Positions 42,915-53,539 are shown, numbered from the stretch's first letter. The stretch is 64,000 nucleotides of DNA from Pollenia angustigena (GCA_930367215.1 OV884057.1:205705621-205769620); one strand, 5' to 3'. The notes: a model not told the origin generated them from the letters alone. Numbers and translations: made by a program.

Positions 42915-43131
42915 CACAGAAAAAATTCTCCAAAATTTTTCACTAATTAAAGCATTAATCAAAAATAAAATCAGTTTTAACTAAAAATTTAATCAAGTGA
43001 ATTAAAAGTTTAATCAAGGGAATTAAACGTTTAATCAATTTAATTAAACGTTTAATTGATACTACTAATTTGTTTACTGGTGCAAATTTAATTAATTTTT
43101 TAATTGATATCTATTTTTATTTTTTTCTGTG
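42915..43131. mobile_element. MITE family A, copy 3 (inverted, 217 bp)
   Basis: CACAGAAAAAATTCTCC and TTTTTTCTGTG ends; TAA flanks both sides (42912-42914 and 43132-43134). Orientation is opposite to copies 1, 2 and 4: GTTTACTGGTGCAAATTT is the complement of their TTTGCACCAG block. Confidence 0.8.
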
Positions 43132-43454
43132 TAATGTGAAGTAAAACGATTTTGTGGAAGAGCCTTGTATTAAAGTTACAGACCAACCTCATTCTCATAC
43201 AAAATGTATTGAGCAAATTCAAAAAGCGCGGTGTTAAACGCTTTGCAAATGGAAAATCCAATTTTGGCCAACTGGCCGTTTAGTTGTGAATTTGACTGCT
43301 ATTGTTTAAAAGTAATGACAATTAAACAATTTTATGTCAATTTAGTGGTTTTAGTTAAATTTTTTTTAGATAATTGAACAATATACAATGATTACGGCCT
43401 ATAAAATGTTGCGCTTGTCCCGCTGATTTATGTTAGTATGTTAACATGTCTCGT
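43132..43454. other. Non-coding stretch
   Basis: Nothing recognisable. Confidence 0.5.
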
Positions 43455-44246
43455 TGAACTAGAAAAAGCACCTGGTTAATCTTACCGAAGTTTAATTATC
43501 ATATATATTCTGAAATCAAGGGTTGATTTAAAACATTTTCACTAGCAATTAATCTGCCGAATTATATCACCTTGACCCTCTCTAGAGGGCTTAATAATGC
43601 TTATTGCATGGATCGATATGGTATTTTTCAAAAATATTTGAAATTCATTATTCATGGTAATATCCTGATCACTCCGCGCTTAACATAGTCTATAAATATT
43701 TGTATTTGGAGGTGGAAAAAATTACACCAACAAGTGGTGAGAAAAGCCACCAGAAATTGTAAGCATCAAAAACAGCTGGCGAAATAAAACACGCCACTAC
43801 TTGCATATGTGCAGACGGCAGCACTTAATACCAATACAAAAAAATATAAATTGAGAATTATTTCCTTCCGAAGGTTCCTTTATATTATATCCAACATTTT
43901 TTATTTTTCGAATTTATTCTATGACCTAAATTCGAAAAATAAAAAATGTTCGATACAAAAAAACAATTTCAATATTTTTTTTTTCAAATTTCAAATTCAT
44001 TTAATTACATTTTTAAATTATTTACATTTTACTTAAGAAGCTAGACCCGCGAATTTATGGGACTTATCTGCAGTAGTGTAAACACCCAGTACACCACACC
44101 CCACTATACTATCAGCTATTTACAGATCGGTTAAAGTCAAAGTTTCCAAATTTGAAACAAATAATTCGATTATCAATACAAAATAATTGTCAAAAAGTGA
44201 GCTGAACTAGAAAAAGCACCTGGTTAATCTTACCGAAGTTTAATTA
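43455..44246. repeat. Perfect 44-bp direct repeat flanking ~704 bp
   Basis: The 44-bp sequence starting TGAACTAGAAAAAGCACC and ending GAAGTTTAATTA occurs unchanged at 43455-43498 and 44203-44246. The DNA between shows no RT, integrase or transposase and contains one hairpin. It is too long for a target duplication and too short for an LTR. Confidence 0.8.
43893..43950. repeat. Perfect hairpin, 24-bp arms
   Basis: AACATTTTTTATTTTTCGAA then TTTA (43893-43916) is exactly mirrored at 43927-43950, separated by a 10-nt loop. It lies between the two 44-bp direct repeats. Confidence 0.85.
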
Positions 44247-44249
44247 CGA

Positions 44250-44979
44250 CTAAATCAAAATGCTAAAAAAGTTACGATCACATTAGTCAATACATACTTG
44301 ACTTGTAATCGTGCTTGGAGATAATGGATTTAAAAAGATTACAGATCATTGCTATTTTCATACTTAAGGAATTGACTTGACGATCATTAGAGAATAATAG
44401 CATTCTTAGCTTAATAAGAAACTTTTATTCAATAATATAACATAATTTTAACATGTACATATAGCCTATTTCACCACTTTATTTAAACATCAATTTATGT
44501 TTTAAATTCGTTTTTCATTCAAATAAAAATAAAATTATATTGAAAACTATATTTAAATATGAATTGATATTTAAATAGAATTGGTGAAGTTGGCCATTAA
44601 TATCACAGAAAAAATAAGTTTTATTTCTAAAGTGATTATTTATGTTTGCCAATTTGGTTCTATTAGTAGAAAAATATAAGTCTTTCTAATAGTGGTATTC
44701 ACTTGAAATTAATTCAAACAAAAAAAAAAAAAAAATATATATATTTAACTTTTCCGTTGTTTACATATGCTAATGTTACTATTTTTAACTTAGTTCATTA
44801 GAAAAAAACCTTTTTTAAATGTTAAAACCATCAAGTTTACAACAACAACAGTCTGCTCGTCAATCGATTTAAATAGTAAAAGTGACACATTTTCTTCTTA
44901 TATTGAAAATTGTTGTAATAAATTGAAAATTTTATGACTTTTTAAATGACATAAGCATTTGGATGGATTAACATTTTAG
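44250..44979. other. AT-rich stretch; possible intron upstream of the plus-strand exon
   Basis: No coding signal. If the exon at 44980 is real this is its upstream intron; no convincing upstream exon was found. Confidence 0.45.
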
Positions 44980-45103
44980 AGAGCTACTGGCGCTCTAACC
45001 AGTTGCTACACGAGGGAGAGCCAGAGAGCGAGAGAGATGAAAAGATTAGCGGTAGACAGCAAATCTCAGTTTTAAACGAAGATCTAGCCGCCAAACTCAG
45101 CAG
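44980..45103 (+). CDS. Candidate internal protein-coding exon, 124 nt
   Basis: The gene and its product are not recognised. TTAACATTTTAG (AG at 44978-44979) precedes the segment and CAG/GTAACT (GT at 45104-45105) follows it. Only one of the three plus frames is open throughout (codons from 44982): 40 codons beginning SYWRSNQLLHEGEPES, with a charged middle ERDEKISGRQQ and ending NEDLAAKLS. A stop codon appears immediately if the frame is read into the intron. Base composition is near balanced, in contrast to the AT-rich flanks, and the product is hydrophilic and of normal complexity. The exon would start in phase 1 and end in phase 2. The minus strand is also open across it but lacks good splice sites. 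The acceptor has a weak pyrimidine tract, the main reason for caution. Confidence 0.55.
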
Positions 45104-45719
45104 GTAACTGGGATTATTTAATGATTAAATCGCCATTAAAAATCCATCCATAAATTTTGAAAATTAAAATTTAAAAGTGAAAAGTTGTTGTTAAAAAGAT
45201 TTTATTTAACAGTTACATACTTTTTTAAGTCAGGGTTTTTTATCTTCCAAATTAAATGAGTTTTTAATAAAAAAAAATGGTTTGTTTTCTTTTATTAAGC
45301 ATTAAAACTAATAGTTTGTAAAAGCAAACACAAAGGCTTAAAATTAAATTTAAAATAATTTGAAAACAAGCATAATCAAACAGAACAGTTTAATAAAATT
45401 TGAGAATAATTGCATTCTCAACAAAATAGTAAACTTTTCAAATATTTATGAATATAATTAGGGAATATTCTTTACAATAAAGATTGATATTAAAGGGAAA
45501 ACCCAGCAAACACTGAAACTTCAATTTGCCTAAATTGCACTTAACTTATTTCACATTAATTTTACTGAACATGAAATGCTATAAAAAGTATTTGAAATAC
45601 TACTAATAATAATAAATAAAACAAAATTTTCGAAAATTTTTAAACAGTAAGTTAACTGAACTTAAGTGCTTGTGAAACATAAAGCAAACTTTTGTGATAA
45701 GATAATTGTTAAACTGCTT
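45104..45719. other. AT-rich stretch; possible intron
   Basis: Nothing recognisable; would be intron if the preceding exon is real. Confidence 0.45.
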
Positions 45720-47405
45720 TTTTTAAATTCGAAAATTCTAATTTAACTCGGAAAAACCAATTAAATGTTAATAATAAAATAAAGCTTTTAGTTTTTATTG
45801 TTTTCGGAAGTTCGAACTTAATTTAAAAAAATTTTCGAACATTGCAAATCAAACTATGTGCTTGTTGGGTGTAAGAATAAAAACTTTAAAATTTATTTTA
45901 CATTAAAAAATTATTAATAGAAAAATCACAATAAAAATTTTGCGTTCTTTTTCAAGAAGCAAATAAATTTGAAACGTTTTTCTAATTAACCAACGAAAAT
46001 CTTTTAAATTTAAATATTAAAAATAAAAGATTTTCCTAAAATGTAAAAATTTTCAAATTTCTTTGTTTTGCAAAAAAAAAAAAAAAAACATACGAAAACG
46101 TGTTTTTAAGTTTAATTAAAATTTATGTTAATAATGTTTTTAAAACACTCAAGATTCTTTAAAAGACCTCCCACAATCACAAACGAAAATGTTTCAGAAG
46201 AAAACATAAAAATTATTTGAAATCTGTATTCAAAGGAAAGTAGAAATTCTAAAGAAAAGTTTTGTTATTTTTATATGCTTGAGTGAATTTTTAAGAATAA
46301 ATATGCACCTTGCGTTATGTTTTTTCTTTTGAATAAACAAATATTTACAAAATTTAGCCCCGAATTCATAAACGATTATTAAGTTTTGTAAACATTTAAT
46401 ATTGAGGAATAAGTTTTGAATAATGCCTAATTAAATTAAACAAAAGAAATAAAAAATTTCCCAAACAATTTCAATTAAATTGTTTTGTAAAAACTTATTT
46501 CAATTAATCTTAAGTTCGAAAGAATTTTAAAATTTTCAATAGAAAAATTCGAATTAAAATAATTTGCACGAGTTTTTTTAATACAACTTTTTGCAAATTT
46601 AACAATTCCAAGATAATTTATAATTTATACAAATGTTTGATTTCAAACTAAGTAATTGATTATTTTCCGTAAAAATCTCTTTATTTTAAAACTTTTAAAA
46701 AATTCAACAATCAGTTTTTAAATTTTCATATAAATTAAATTTAAGATTGTTAGGCATTAAAAAATATTGAAATTCTAATTGTTTATTTTTCTAATTGATT
46801 TTTTTTATGTTATTCAAAAATTCGAACTTACTTTCGAATATTTTCGAACTTAGCGAAATACAGGTTTTAGAGTTTCTTTTATAAAAACTTGTAAAATTTA
46901 AATGATAAAACAGATTTGTACAGTTTACTTTGTTTTCGAAAATTCGAATTTAATTTCGATAGTTAAAAAATCACATTTTTAAAGAATTTTTTGCACAGAA
47001 ATAGTAGAAATAGTAGTCATTGTTTTTTTTATATTCTAATCATCTAAAATTACATTTTATGATTTCTACTGCAAAAGAAAAACAGGAAATTTTCATGATA
47101 AAGAATTTAGCTTTTATGATTTTCGAAAATTATTATTATTCAAAAATTATTTAATAAAAAACTAACTGCCTTTAAGTAATTATGAGACATACAAACTTTC
47201 AAACTTTTTGAAGTTATAGTTTGTTGTTTTTTTAATTTTCGAGCTTAATAATTTAAAATCTTCAATAAATTTTATTGATTTTATAACGCAGAAATTATTA
47301 AATCTTTTTAATACAATAACTTTTTCCAGTTTCTTTGAATTTCGAAAATTCGAACTTAATCTCGAATATACAAATTTCGAATTTTCATTTCGAAAATGTT
47401 TAAAA
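45720..47405. repeat. Decayed tandem repeat, ~124-bp period, block 2
   Basis: The CGAAAATTCGAACTTAATTT / CGAACATTGC motif of block 1 recurs at about 45726, 45808, 46811, 46935 and 47341 (46811 to 46935 is 124 bp). The same motif on both sides of 41-45 kb suggests one old array later split by insertions, or two arrays of one family. Confidence 0.55.
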
Positions 47406-47570
47406 TTGCTATTATTGAATTTTATTAATTCTCTGTCATCGAAAATTTTTATTTTTCATTGTTTTTTTTTTAAATTTCAAAAATGTTTAGAAAAAATTTA
47501 ACTTGTTTTTAGTATATATTTTAAAATACATAAATGTTCCTTATATTTATATAAGTAAATGTACATACCA

Positions 47571-47811
47571 CTCATTTGCTGCAAGACCGGCATAACTCAA
47601 AAAATGAAATTTTGGAGTTACAGATGCAGAATTGTTCGCTTTGTTTTTCTTTATATTGTGTATTAAATTCATATTTATATCTTTTATACTTTCCCAGTTT
47701 GAAGAGAATGCGTCTTCTTTTTTTCTAAGAAGGTAGAGCAAATCAAAAACTTTAAATGCGTTTATCTCGAAATGGATTTTTTTGAGTTATGCCGGTCTTG
47801 CAGCAAATGAG
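47571..47811. mobile_element. MITE, 241 bp, ~36-bp inverted ends
   Basis: CTCATTTGCTGCAAGACC then GGCATAACTCAAAAAA (left) is mirrored by TTTTTTGAGTTATGCC then GGTCTTGCAGCAAATGAG (right) almost perfectly. The minus frame 47547-47741 runs through the element and is not called. Confidence 0.8.
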
Positions 47812-47821
47812 CTATATACAT

Positions 47822-48078
47822 GAGGCTATCAGCGCAGAAGGGGTGTAACCCCAGACTACTTATTATGAGATAATGAGGAGTTAACACAGCTCTTGCACTT
47901 TAGTACTTGGTTGTAACGGCCCGTGCAAAAACTATGTTTCTAGCGCCATCTGTTTTGGATACAAAAAGTTGCCTTACTCGACTGTTGCACTGTAAAGAAC
48001 AGTGCAAAGAACATATCTAACACCAGAACCGTAACCAAATTAAGTTGTGGGTTACTCCACTTCTGCGCTGATAGCCTC
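47822..48078. mobile_element. MITE, 257 bp, adjacent to the previous one
   Basis: GAGGCTATCAGCGCAGAAG (left) and CTTCTGCGCTGATAGCCTC (right) are perfect inverted ends, followed inward by imperfect GTAACCC/GGGTTAC. Only about 10 bp separate it from the 47571-47811 MITE. Confidence 0.8.
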
Positions 48079-48109
48079 GTATGTAAGTTTGTCATTCTTT
48101 GTTATTTCT

Positions 48110-48545
48110 ACAATATTGATCTTAGACCCTATAAAGTACAAAGTTGTGTCAACGATGTTAGTCTGTCCGTCGAAATGGGGTTTCCAAAGAACCCAGATAT
48201 GATGGGGACTAGGTTGTTATATATTTATATCACATATAGTCTAGCATTTTTTGCTTTTGAAATTCAGCCTCTAATTTTACCCATAAACACCGTTATTTTT
48301 TCATGTATTAAAATAAATAAATAAAATATGTATTACTTCAGAACGTCAAGAGCCAAAGTTTCGAAATTAGGTACAAGAATCTTGGTTATCAATATGCAAT
48401 ATCCGACGAAATTGTAGAAGTGGGCGTAGCACAAAATAGATTTATTTATATCTAATGAACGGTTTTAAGACATCTTTCTGTTTTTATCGCACCATGGTAA
48501 ATGGTATATAAGATTCGCCTTAGCCGAAAATATCACTCTTACGGG
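48110..48545 (+). repeat. Dispersed fly repeat, variant copy
   Basis: ACCCTATAAAGTACAAAG, ACGATGTTAGTCTGTCCGTC and the 3' end GGTATATAAGATTCGCC, TTAGCCGAAAATATCACTC. The ending matches the copy at 50870-51085 (GGGTATGTAAGAATCAGC, TAGCCGAATATAGCAC). This is a subfamily distinct from the 32490 copy. Confidence 0.65.
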
Positions 48546-48572
48546 TTTTTTTAAATTTATAAAAATACTGAT

Positions 48573-48821
48573 CGTCGGCTTAGAGGGTAAACCTGCTAAC
48601 TCCCTTTTAACAAATTTTACAGGAGAGACAAAAAACATTTTATTTTCCTCTTTGCTGCGTGAGAGGAAAACCAAAAATATTGTTGATTTGACACACTTCA
48701 GGATTCAAATTGAAGAAAAAATAGATGCTGGTCGACGAGGCATATCTTTCTCTTCCATACGGCATTAAAATCTCAATTTACTTAAAAAGTGGATTAAGGA
48801 GGTTTACACTCTAAGCCGACG
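48573..48821. mobile_element. MITE, 249 bp
   Basis: CGTCGGCTTAGAGGGTAAAC (left) and GTTTACACTCTAAGCCGACG (right) are inverted ends with one or two mismatches. It directly abuts the fly repeat copy. Confidence 0.75.
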
Positions 48822-49856
48822 TAATGACTTAGTCTAAACCTTGTTTGCCATGAATTTTAATAGATTATGCGCTTACCTGTAATGAAAAGAATATAAAAAA
48901 TAACAATTTTATTAAAATTTTCCATACAAATAAAAAAAAAACTATAAAATAAGAAAATTTATTGTTGCAACAAAAAAAAAAAAAAAAAAAGAAAAAAATC
49001 TCATTCCTTTATTCATCTAAGAATATTTTCCGAAAGACGCAAAAAAGTACGCTAAAATTTTCCTCTGTTTATACGGAAGTGATTATGGCTGCAATACATT
49101 GTACATATTTCTGTTTCTCCTCATCCTCCTCTTCTAACAACAGCTGATGAAAAGCAAGTCATATTTTTAATGTTTTTTTTTTTATATTTAAAAATAAAAT
49201 CGTTTCATTAACGCTACTATTTTAATGATTTTCTAATATATACATATATATATACATATATATATTGTATATATTAAAAACATTTATTTTTGTTTCAATT
49301 TTTATTTAAATATTGAGCAAATCATGTTAAAAATATTTTGACAATTGCAAAGAGATGAAAAAAAAAAAAAATTGGCGTCATAACAGAGATAATCATAAAA
49401 TATTTAAAATTCTTTCAATATCTTTTAAATGCCATGCAACTAAAAATAGTCGTGAAATATTTATTCGCACACATTCTTTTTTTTGCAATATTATTTAAGG
49501 ATTGTTAACGCTAAATAAGCGAAAAAAAAAAATGTAAACAAATCTGACAGGCTGGGAGGGACAAAAATAAAAAAATAAGATATTAATAAAGCATTGTTAA
49601 AAAAAATCGCGCAGAATTGATACATTAAAAAAAAAACATTTAATTAAACGTTAAAGTTGGAAGTTAACACCATGCATTTTATGCTTTTTCGCAGCTGGGA
49701 GAGCAGAATCTGTGTAGTTATACGTAGCAAGTAACATGCACGAAAGTGTTCTATGCCTTGACAAGAAGAATGAGAAGAGTAGGTTTAATTCGCCGCAAGC
49801 AGCGTTCGAACAAAGCAGGTGATCTTGACAAATAAAATCAAGTTTTTACCTGTGGT
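48822..49856. other. Non-coding stretch
   Basis: A TATACA-type microsatellite at about 49238-49270. A G+C-richer patch at 49690-49830 is preceded by TTTTTCGCAG but all frames are stopped within 13 codons, so no exon is called. Confidence 0.5.
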
Positions 49857-49952
49857 AACGCCGCGTGAAAAGCGGTGTATGAAAGATGAAACGTAAAATG
49901 AAATGTGAAAAAATAATGCAATGCTCTGACACGAAAACGCGTGGCGTAGGCC
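49857..49952. repeat. Short inverted repeat, possible MITE
   Basis: TAACGCCGCGTGAAAAGC (left) and CGAAAACGCGTGGCGTA (right) are imperfect inverted copies about 95 bp apart. Confidence 0.4.
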
Positions 49953-50022
49953 TCCAGTATAAACATTTCTTAATATCTTGTTGAGCAGGCTTAGAAAACG
50001 AACACTTTGTTACTCTCAAAAT

Positions 50023-50533
50023 CAGTGTTGCCAGAAAACTTTTAGCTAATATCGCTAATTTAAAGATTGAAGACCCCCAAAAATGCCAATTCCACAACTC
50101 AAATCGGTCATTTTGATTTTTTGAGTCTTGGTGGAAGTTGCAAGTGATCAAAATGTGTTAATCTGTTCACTCAATGAACTCAAGTTTGTAAATTAAAAAA
50201 ATTTGTAAGAAAAAAAACTATTTTTGATAGGTAATAAAATATTGTCCATAATTAGAAAACTTCTTCAATTTAATAACATCAAAATGTTCTTGAGCAATTA
50301 ACCGAAGAGCAAAAGAACTTGCGAAATCTAAATAATGGCACTAAAGGTTCTCAAAGCAATAATAATGAAAAATAAAAATAAAACTAGAAAAGCTCTGCTG
50401 AATCTGATAAGCCCTGCACAATAGTACTTAAAAGGCAATATTTTATGGCCGTTGCCTCAATGCTTCAGTATACTAGAGTGATAAACTGTCCGTTGCCAAT
50501 TTTGGTTTTTTCAATATTCAGTTGGCAACACCT
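50023..50533. mobile_element. hAT-type remnant, 511 bp
   Basis: CAGTGTTGCCAG (left) and TTGGCAACACCT (right) are inverted ends. Flanks CTCAAAAT and CCCAAAAC match at 6 of 8 positions. No coding content. Confidence 0.55.
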
Positions 50534-50569
50534 CCCAAAACAGCTATGAAAGTTGTGAATTTATCTGTA

Positions 50570-50806
50570 CACAGAAAAAATAAAAATAGATTTCAATTAA
50601 AAAATTTGTGATATTAATTAAAAAATTAATTATATTTGCACCGTTAAACAAATTAATAGTATCAATTAAACGTTTTATTAAATTGATTAAACTTTTAATT
50701 CACTTGATTAAACGTTAAGTTCACTTGATTACATTTGTAATTAAAGCTGATTTTATTTTTGATTAATGCTTTAATTAGTGAAAAATTTTGGAGAATTTTT
50801 TCTGTG
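50570..50806. mobile_element. MITE family A, copy 4 (237 bp)
   Basis: CACAGAAAAAATAAAAATAG and TTTTTTCTGTG ends with TA on both sides. The interior repeats the AATTAAACGTTTTATT/GATTAAAC blocks of the family. Confidence 0.75.
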
Positions 50807-50869
50807 TACGATATTGATGTCCAGCCCTACAGTTTATTGCTTCTTATTTTACATAAAAATACCTTGTGT

Positions 50870-51085
50870 TGGTTTTTGTTACTTAAGTTTCCAAATTCGG
50901 TACAAGCATCTTGGTGATCAATACACAACAACCGTCAAAATGTAGGCGGGATTGGAGAGGTGTGACACTCCACAACACTGATTTATTTATATCTTTAGAA
51001 CGATTTTATATACCTTTCTGTTCTTTTCGCACCACGGTGAAGGGTATGTAAGAATCAGCATAGCCGAATATAGCACTATTTTTTT
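50870..51085 (+). repeat. Dispersed fly repeat, 3' end only
   Basis: TTTCCAAATTCGGTACAAGC, GTAGGCGGGATTGG and the ending GGGTATGTAAGAATCAGC, TAGCCGAATATAGCAC match the 48110-48545 copy. Confidence 0.6.
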
Positions 51086-51518
51086 TTTCAAGAATAGTTA
51101 TCCAGGTGACACACGGGTTTCATTTAATATTTAGAGAAATGATAAAATGATGCAATTTAAAAGATATTTCATGTTTGTAAAAGCTTTTAGTAATATGCGA
51201 TCGCGATGCCTTTTATGAATTCTTAGATTTATTTTTAGTGTTTAATTTTAAATAATTTACTTCGCAAAAAATAAAAGATGGAAAATAATTAATTATCATT
51301 TTTATGATATAACTGTTACGGTCCCTAATTTAAACTAATCATAAAACGTTTTTCTTTAGTTTAAGGGTTTAAAGTATTCACTAAGAAACTATATTGCAGC
51401 ATTGCATATATTTCGAACGCTTGACTTTGCGATTGCTGGGTAAACTCACTCTCTTCACAAATACTTTTAGGCAGCAATAAAACCACAGTTTAAATCTTGG
51501 ACATCTTAACTGGCTTGC
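51086..51518. other. Non-coding stretch
   Basis: Nothing recognisable. Confidence 0.5.
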
Positions 51519-51812
51519 GACAGAATCAGGGCTGCCAGGTACTTTTTTTCCTTGTCCCCAAAAAATTAAAAAAATATCCCCAAAAATCCCCAAATTAAGA
51601 AAAAAAACCTTAATAAGTAAATATTTTTCTGTTTGTTTTTTTCTGACCAAATTTAAAAATTTTTTTTTTTTTAAAGTTAAAATAGTAAGAAAAATTTTAA
51701 TTAGAAATCCCCAAAAATCTCCAAATAAAAATTTTTTGTAAAAAAAATTATTTTATTTTGTTTGTACCCTGAAGGAAAAATACCATAAATTTATAAAGTG
51801 CCTTTAACACTA

Positions 51813-52173
51813 CGGCTGACTTCCGAAACGTACTAATACAAAGTTTGTATACAGTTTTACTGCAGTATTTTAACCATGCACATGTACAAAGTACCGAAAC
51901 AATGCAATTATGTGTTCTGTTTATTTATACGTTTTGAAATGTAAGTGATACAATGCATAATATTAAAATAAATCTGTATTGCTTGCAAATTAAATGTCAA
52001 ATATCACAAAGCATCAACTTTAAAAGCGATGCTCTGATTGCTTTTTGGCTGCGTTACTAATACTTACCATTGATGTTTTGGAAGGGTTTGCATTGCATAT
52101 ATATTGTACTGCGGCAAAATGAAACATTATACTTTGTTCTTATACAAAGCATTTGACGTTTTGGAAGTCAGCC
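51813..52173. mobile_element. MITE, 361 bp, TA-flanked
   Basis: CGGCTGACTTCCGAAACGT (left) and ACGTTTTGGAAGTCAGCC (right) are inverted ends, with TA on both sides (51811-51812 and 52174-52175). TACAAAG motifs recur inside. Nested in the hAT element. Confidence 0.75.
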
Positions 52174-52240
52174 TACCTTTTAACAAACATGATAATCTTA
52201 ATAAGGACCTTTTACACCGTATAAGTTGTTGATAAGAGTA

Positions 52241-53118
52241 CACTGAAAGAAAAATGCTTCATGAATCAATTTCATAAAAAAAATTTCCTTGGGTAAATGA
52301 AAATTTTCATTGTCTAAATGGAATTTCATAGTTATTATGAAATATTTTCGTAAAAATCGCTTCATTGGATTTCGTAATTACGTTAAAAATTTTCATTGGA
52401 TATATGAAAACTTAAGTTTGTCCTGGTTAAACAAAAAACTTTAATTGGTAACATAAAAAAACAATATACAAACATAACTATATTCATAAATTAATACAAA
52501 ATTGTAGTTTCCTTAAAAAAATGTTTAATTGTTAATTAAAAAATTTAAAATTTAATAATTTCGTACATCTAATGTTACATGTACGCCATTAAATTTATGA
52601 AATTAAAAATTTTTTTTATAAAAGCCACATATTTCAATAATTGCCGTCATAAATTTAAATTTTCATTATGACAATAAAAATGTCATTATAGTAATGAACC
52701 AAAAACTTTCAATCCACTTTCAATCAACGTTGTTATTTTTATTATTGACAATTTAATCTCATATTTACGCTCTTAATTGAGTAAAAAACATGGTTTTTTT
52801 ATCCAAAAACTACACTGCCCAAGTAGACTAGCTGGTAGTGAGCTAGTCTATCAGCACCGAGGTTGGCGGATCGAATCCCGCCAGAGACAGAAAAAAATAA
52901 AAAATAAAATAAAGTGAAATAAAACAAGAAAAAAAAAAAATAATTAAAAAAAATAAAAAAAAAAATTTTTTACTTTATTGAAAGTATTCATCCAATGAAT
53001 AATATTCATAGAATCATTGATCCAACGAAGCGCTGCATAGGTTCCTTCCTTTTTAATGCAATTTTTCATGGGATTAATGTCAAAATTCATTGGTGTATCA
53101 AAGAAAATTCTTTCAGTG
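52241..53118. mobile_element. TA-flanked nonautonomous element, family B copy 2 (878 bp)
   Basis: CACTGAAAGAAAAATGC (left) and TTCTTTCAGTG (right) with TA on both sides (52239-52240 and 53119-53120). The left end equals the reverse complement of the right end of copy 1 (31412-32319), so the copies lie in opposite orientation. A tRNA-related SINE occupies its right part; copy 1 lacks that SINE. Confidence 0.8.
52805..52978 (+). repeat. tRNA-derived SINE with A-rich tail
   Basis: A ~72-bp head containing TAGCTGGTAGTG (A-box-like) and GGCGGATCGAATCCCGCC (T-arm and B box with a GGCGG/CCGCC stem) is followed by an A-rich tail of about 100 bp. CTAGCTGG..GTGAGCTAG can also pair. This is the layout of a retroposed polymerase III transcript. 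It differs from the 34945 family in its head. It is not called a tRNA gene because a normal anticodon arm and acceptor stem are not evident. Confidence 0.6.
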
Positions 53119-53419
53119 TAAGATAAAAGTTTTGCTATTTTTTTTCATATTTTTAATACGAGACAAAGAAAAATAAGCATAAATAATAAAAGGGAAAATA
53201 TATTAAAAGAGTGTAATATCCCAAAAAAATCCCCGAATTTTTTTTAAATCCCCAATCCCCAAATGACTTTCTTTGTCCTTTTTGCTCGCATAAAATCCCC
53301 AACTTTGGGGATAAGTCCCCAAGTCTGACAGCCCTGGACAGAATAGAAGCAAATGAGACATTGAGTTTTTCGTTGGAAAAAAAGACAATCGCCTATGGAG
53401 AAAACGGCTCTTAGAGTAA

Positions 53420-53536
53420 CCCCCATATTCATAAAAAATATTTCGGATTTGTAAAAGGTTTATTGAGCAAATTTTTACAGAAAATTGGTTTAATAAACCT
53501 GTTATAAAACTGAAATATTATTTATGAATATGGGGG
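53420..53536. mobile_element. MITE, 117 bp, TAA-flanked
   Basis: CCCCCATATTCATAAA and TTTATGAATATGGGGG are perfect inverted ends, extending to AATATTTC/GAAATATT. TAA flanks both sides. Confidence 0.8.
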
Positions 53537-53539
53537 TAA

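Larger units (their letters stand above)
51527..53336. mobile_element. hAT-type element, 1.81 kb, perfect 8-bp duplication
   Basis: CAGGGCTGCCAG (left) and CTGACAGCCCTG (right) are inverted ends, bordered by GACAGAAT on both sides (51519-51526 and 53337-53344). ATCCCCAAA motifs are repeated in both subterminal regions, about ten in all. Most of the interior is two later insertions (51813-52173 and 52241-53118). Minus frames near each end (51381-51650, 53203-53432) only translate these motifs. No transposase. Confidence 0.85.

Noticed and set aside
43455..44246. Short LTR retrotransposon or solo-LTR pair
   Set aside because: The 44-bp repeats lack TG...CA ends, and no primer-binding site, polypurine tract or coding region lies between them.
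44980..45103. Minus-strand reading of the candidate exon
   Set aside because: The complement is also open for about 40 codons, but it lacks good splice signals and has Ser/Leu-biased composition typical of an antisense shadow.
49690..49835. Possible exon after TTTTTCGCAG
   Set aside because: All three frames stop within about 13 codons.
49846..50151. 101-codon minus-strand open frame
   Set aside because: It spans an inverted repeat and the end of a hAT remnant; no recognisable domain.
52805..52900. Possible tRNA gene
   Set aside because: It is followed by a long A-rich tail and lacks clear anticodon and acceptor arms; a tRNA-derived SINE explains it better.
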